Below are positions 5,144-5,771 of a stretch of DNA of 5,771 nt, one piece after another. Source of the stretch: Lysinibacillus sp. (GTDB taxonomy: Bacteria; Bacillota; Bacilli; Bacillales_A; Planococcaceae); contig JAAYHP010000118.1 in assembly GCA_012735355.1 (NCBI GenBank), forward strand, positions 1-5,771, read 5' to 3'. How positions within the stretch are numbered: the first letter of the stretch is position 1; each line of letters opens with the position of its first letter. Position numbers and translations under genes: made by a program. Under the pieces are notes generated by a model that made no database searches, was not told the origin of the DNA, and saw nothing but the letters and a program-made list of their open reading frames with translations.

Positions 5144-5771
5144 GTGAGATTAATCTCCATTTGTCCAAGCAATACAGAGCTAGTAGGTTATTTAGGTTTA
5201 ACACCTTCACTTGTTGGAGTAGATGACTACTCCGACTGGCCAGAAGATATTCATCAATTGCCGAGATTAGGTCCTGATTTAGATATTGATATAGATAAAG
5301 TAGAAGCATTGCAGCCTGATTTAGTATTGGCATCCCTCTCTGTACCGGGCATGGAAAAGAATATTGAAAGGCTGGAAAAACGGAATATTCCATATTGTAT
5401 AGTACCTAATCCAAACACATTAACGGAAGTGGGAGAAAGTTTATTATTCGTTGGCAATGCAACAAACACAAAGGACAAGGCCAAGGAATTGTACGATCAA
5501 TATATTCATTTGCTTGAACAATATCGCAGTTTATCAGAACAAGTTGACAATCCAAAAACCGTTTACTTCGAATGGTGGGCAAAACCGATTTTTACCCCTG
5601 GTGCAACGAATTGGTTAACCGAAATGTGTGAGCTTGCTGGAGGGCGAAATATTTTCCAAGATATACACAAATCAAGTGTCCAAACAGATTGGGAAGAAGT
5701 GAAAAGCAGAAATCCAGACGTATTTTGTGTGGCTTGGGTAGGAGTTGAAACGAAAAGAGTCAACCCAAAAG
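5144..5771 (+). CDS. BtuF-like cobalamin-binding protein without signal peptide (3' end outside window)
   Basis: The open frame runs off the right edge after 209 complete codons. It begins almost directly with the binding-fold motif RLISICPSNTELVGYLGL, which parallels SIQTSNTEIAFALGLG of BtuF, followed by GVDDYSDWP, a PDLVLASL strand, and in the second lobe YFEWWAKPIFTPG and WLTEMCELAGGRNIF, all typical of class III (COG0614-type) binding proteins. There is no signal peptide, lipobox or tether, so it is predicted to be cytoplasmic. The start is GTG 5144, six bases after AAGGGGG (5131-5137); ATG 5141, one codon earlier, has only three bases of spacing. The gap from btuD-cbiZ is 37 bp with no terminator (only a weak 6-bp AT-rich hairpin at 5114-5129), so it is probably co-transcribed under the riboswitch. 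It could hold imported corrinoid or substrate for the CbiZ domain, but that is inference. Confidence 0.85.
   Translation, partial: MRLISICPSNTELVGYLGLTPSLVGVDDYSDWPEDIHQLPRLGPDLDIDIDKVEALQPDLVLASLSVPGMEKNIERLEKRNIPYCIVPNPNTLTEVGESLLFVGNATNTKDKAKELYDQYIHLLEQYRSLSEQVDNPKTVYFEWWAKPIFTPGATNWLTEMCELAGGRNIFQDIHKSSVQTDWEEVKSRNPDVFCVAWVGVETKRVNPK

Overview
The window looks like a stretch of a low-GC Gram-positive chromosome, most likely Bacillaceae. The base composition is AT-rich. Genes have strong AAGGAGG-type ribosome binding sites, promoters are sigma-A-like with 17-bp spacers, and intrinsic terminators are typical hairpins with T-tracts. The first substrate-binding protein is a lipoprotein.

Left part (1-576): no complete gene. 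Positions 1-334 are very AT-rich and hold three tandem imperfect 23-24-bp repeats (46-116) and several short dyads. At 335-397 this joins abruptly to the last 20 codons and stop of ribosomal protein S9 (rpsI), followed by a strong terminator. This looks like the displaced 3' end of rpsI left at the boundary of an integrated element. The element body and the intact rpsI would lie off the left edge.

Middle (535-1284): a LysE/RhtB-family amino-acid exporter on the minus strand, with its own promoter and terminator.

Right part (1314-5771): a cobalamin (B12) uptake and salvage operon on the plus strand. A near-consensus promoter drives a leader holding an adenosylcobalamin riboswitch and an intrinsic terminator. 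Then come btuF (lipoprotein receptor), btuC (permease), and a btuD ATPase fused to a CbiZ-type adenosylcobinamide amidohydrolase domain. Last is a second BtuF-like protein that lacks a signal peptide and runs off the right edge. The genes overlap or are closely spaced. They should be co-expressed when adenosylcobalamin is scarce: BtuF captures the corrinoid outside the cell, BtuC and the BtuD domain import it, and the CbiZ domain would convert adenosylcobinamide to adenosylcobyric acid for completion to the coenzyme.

The uptake system itself is a known type. The points most worth a second look are the rpsI-tail junction with its nearby repeats, the divergent CbiZ domain, and the signal-less second BtuF-like protein.
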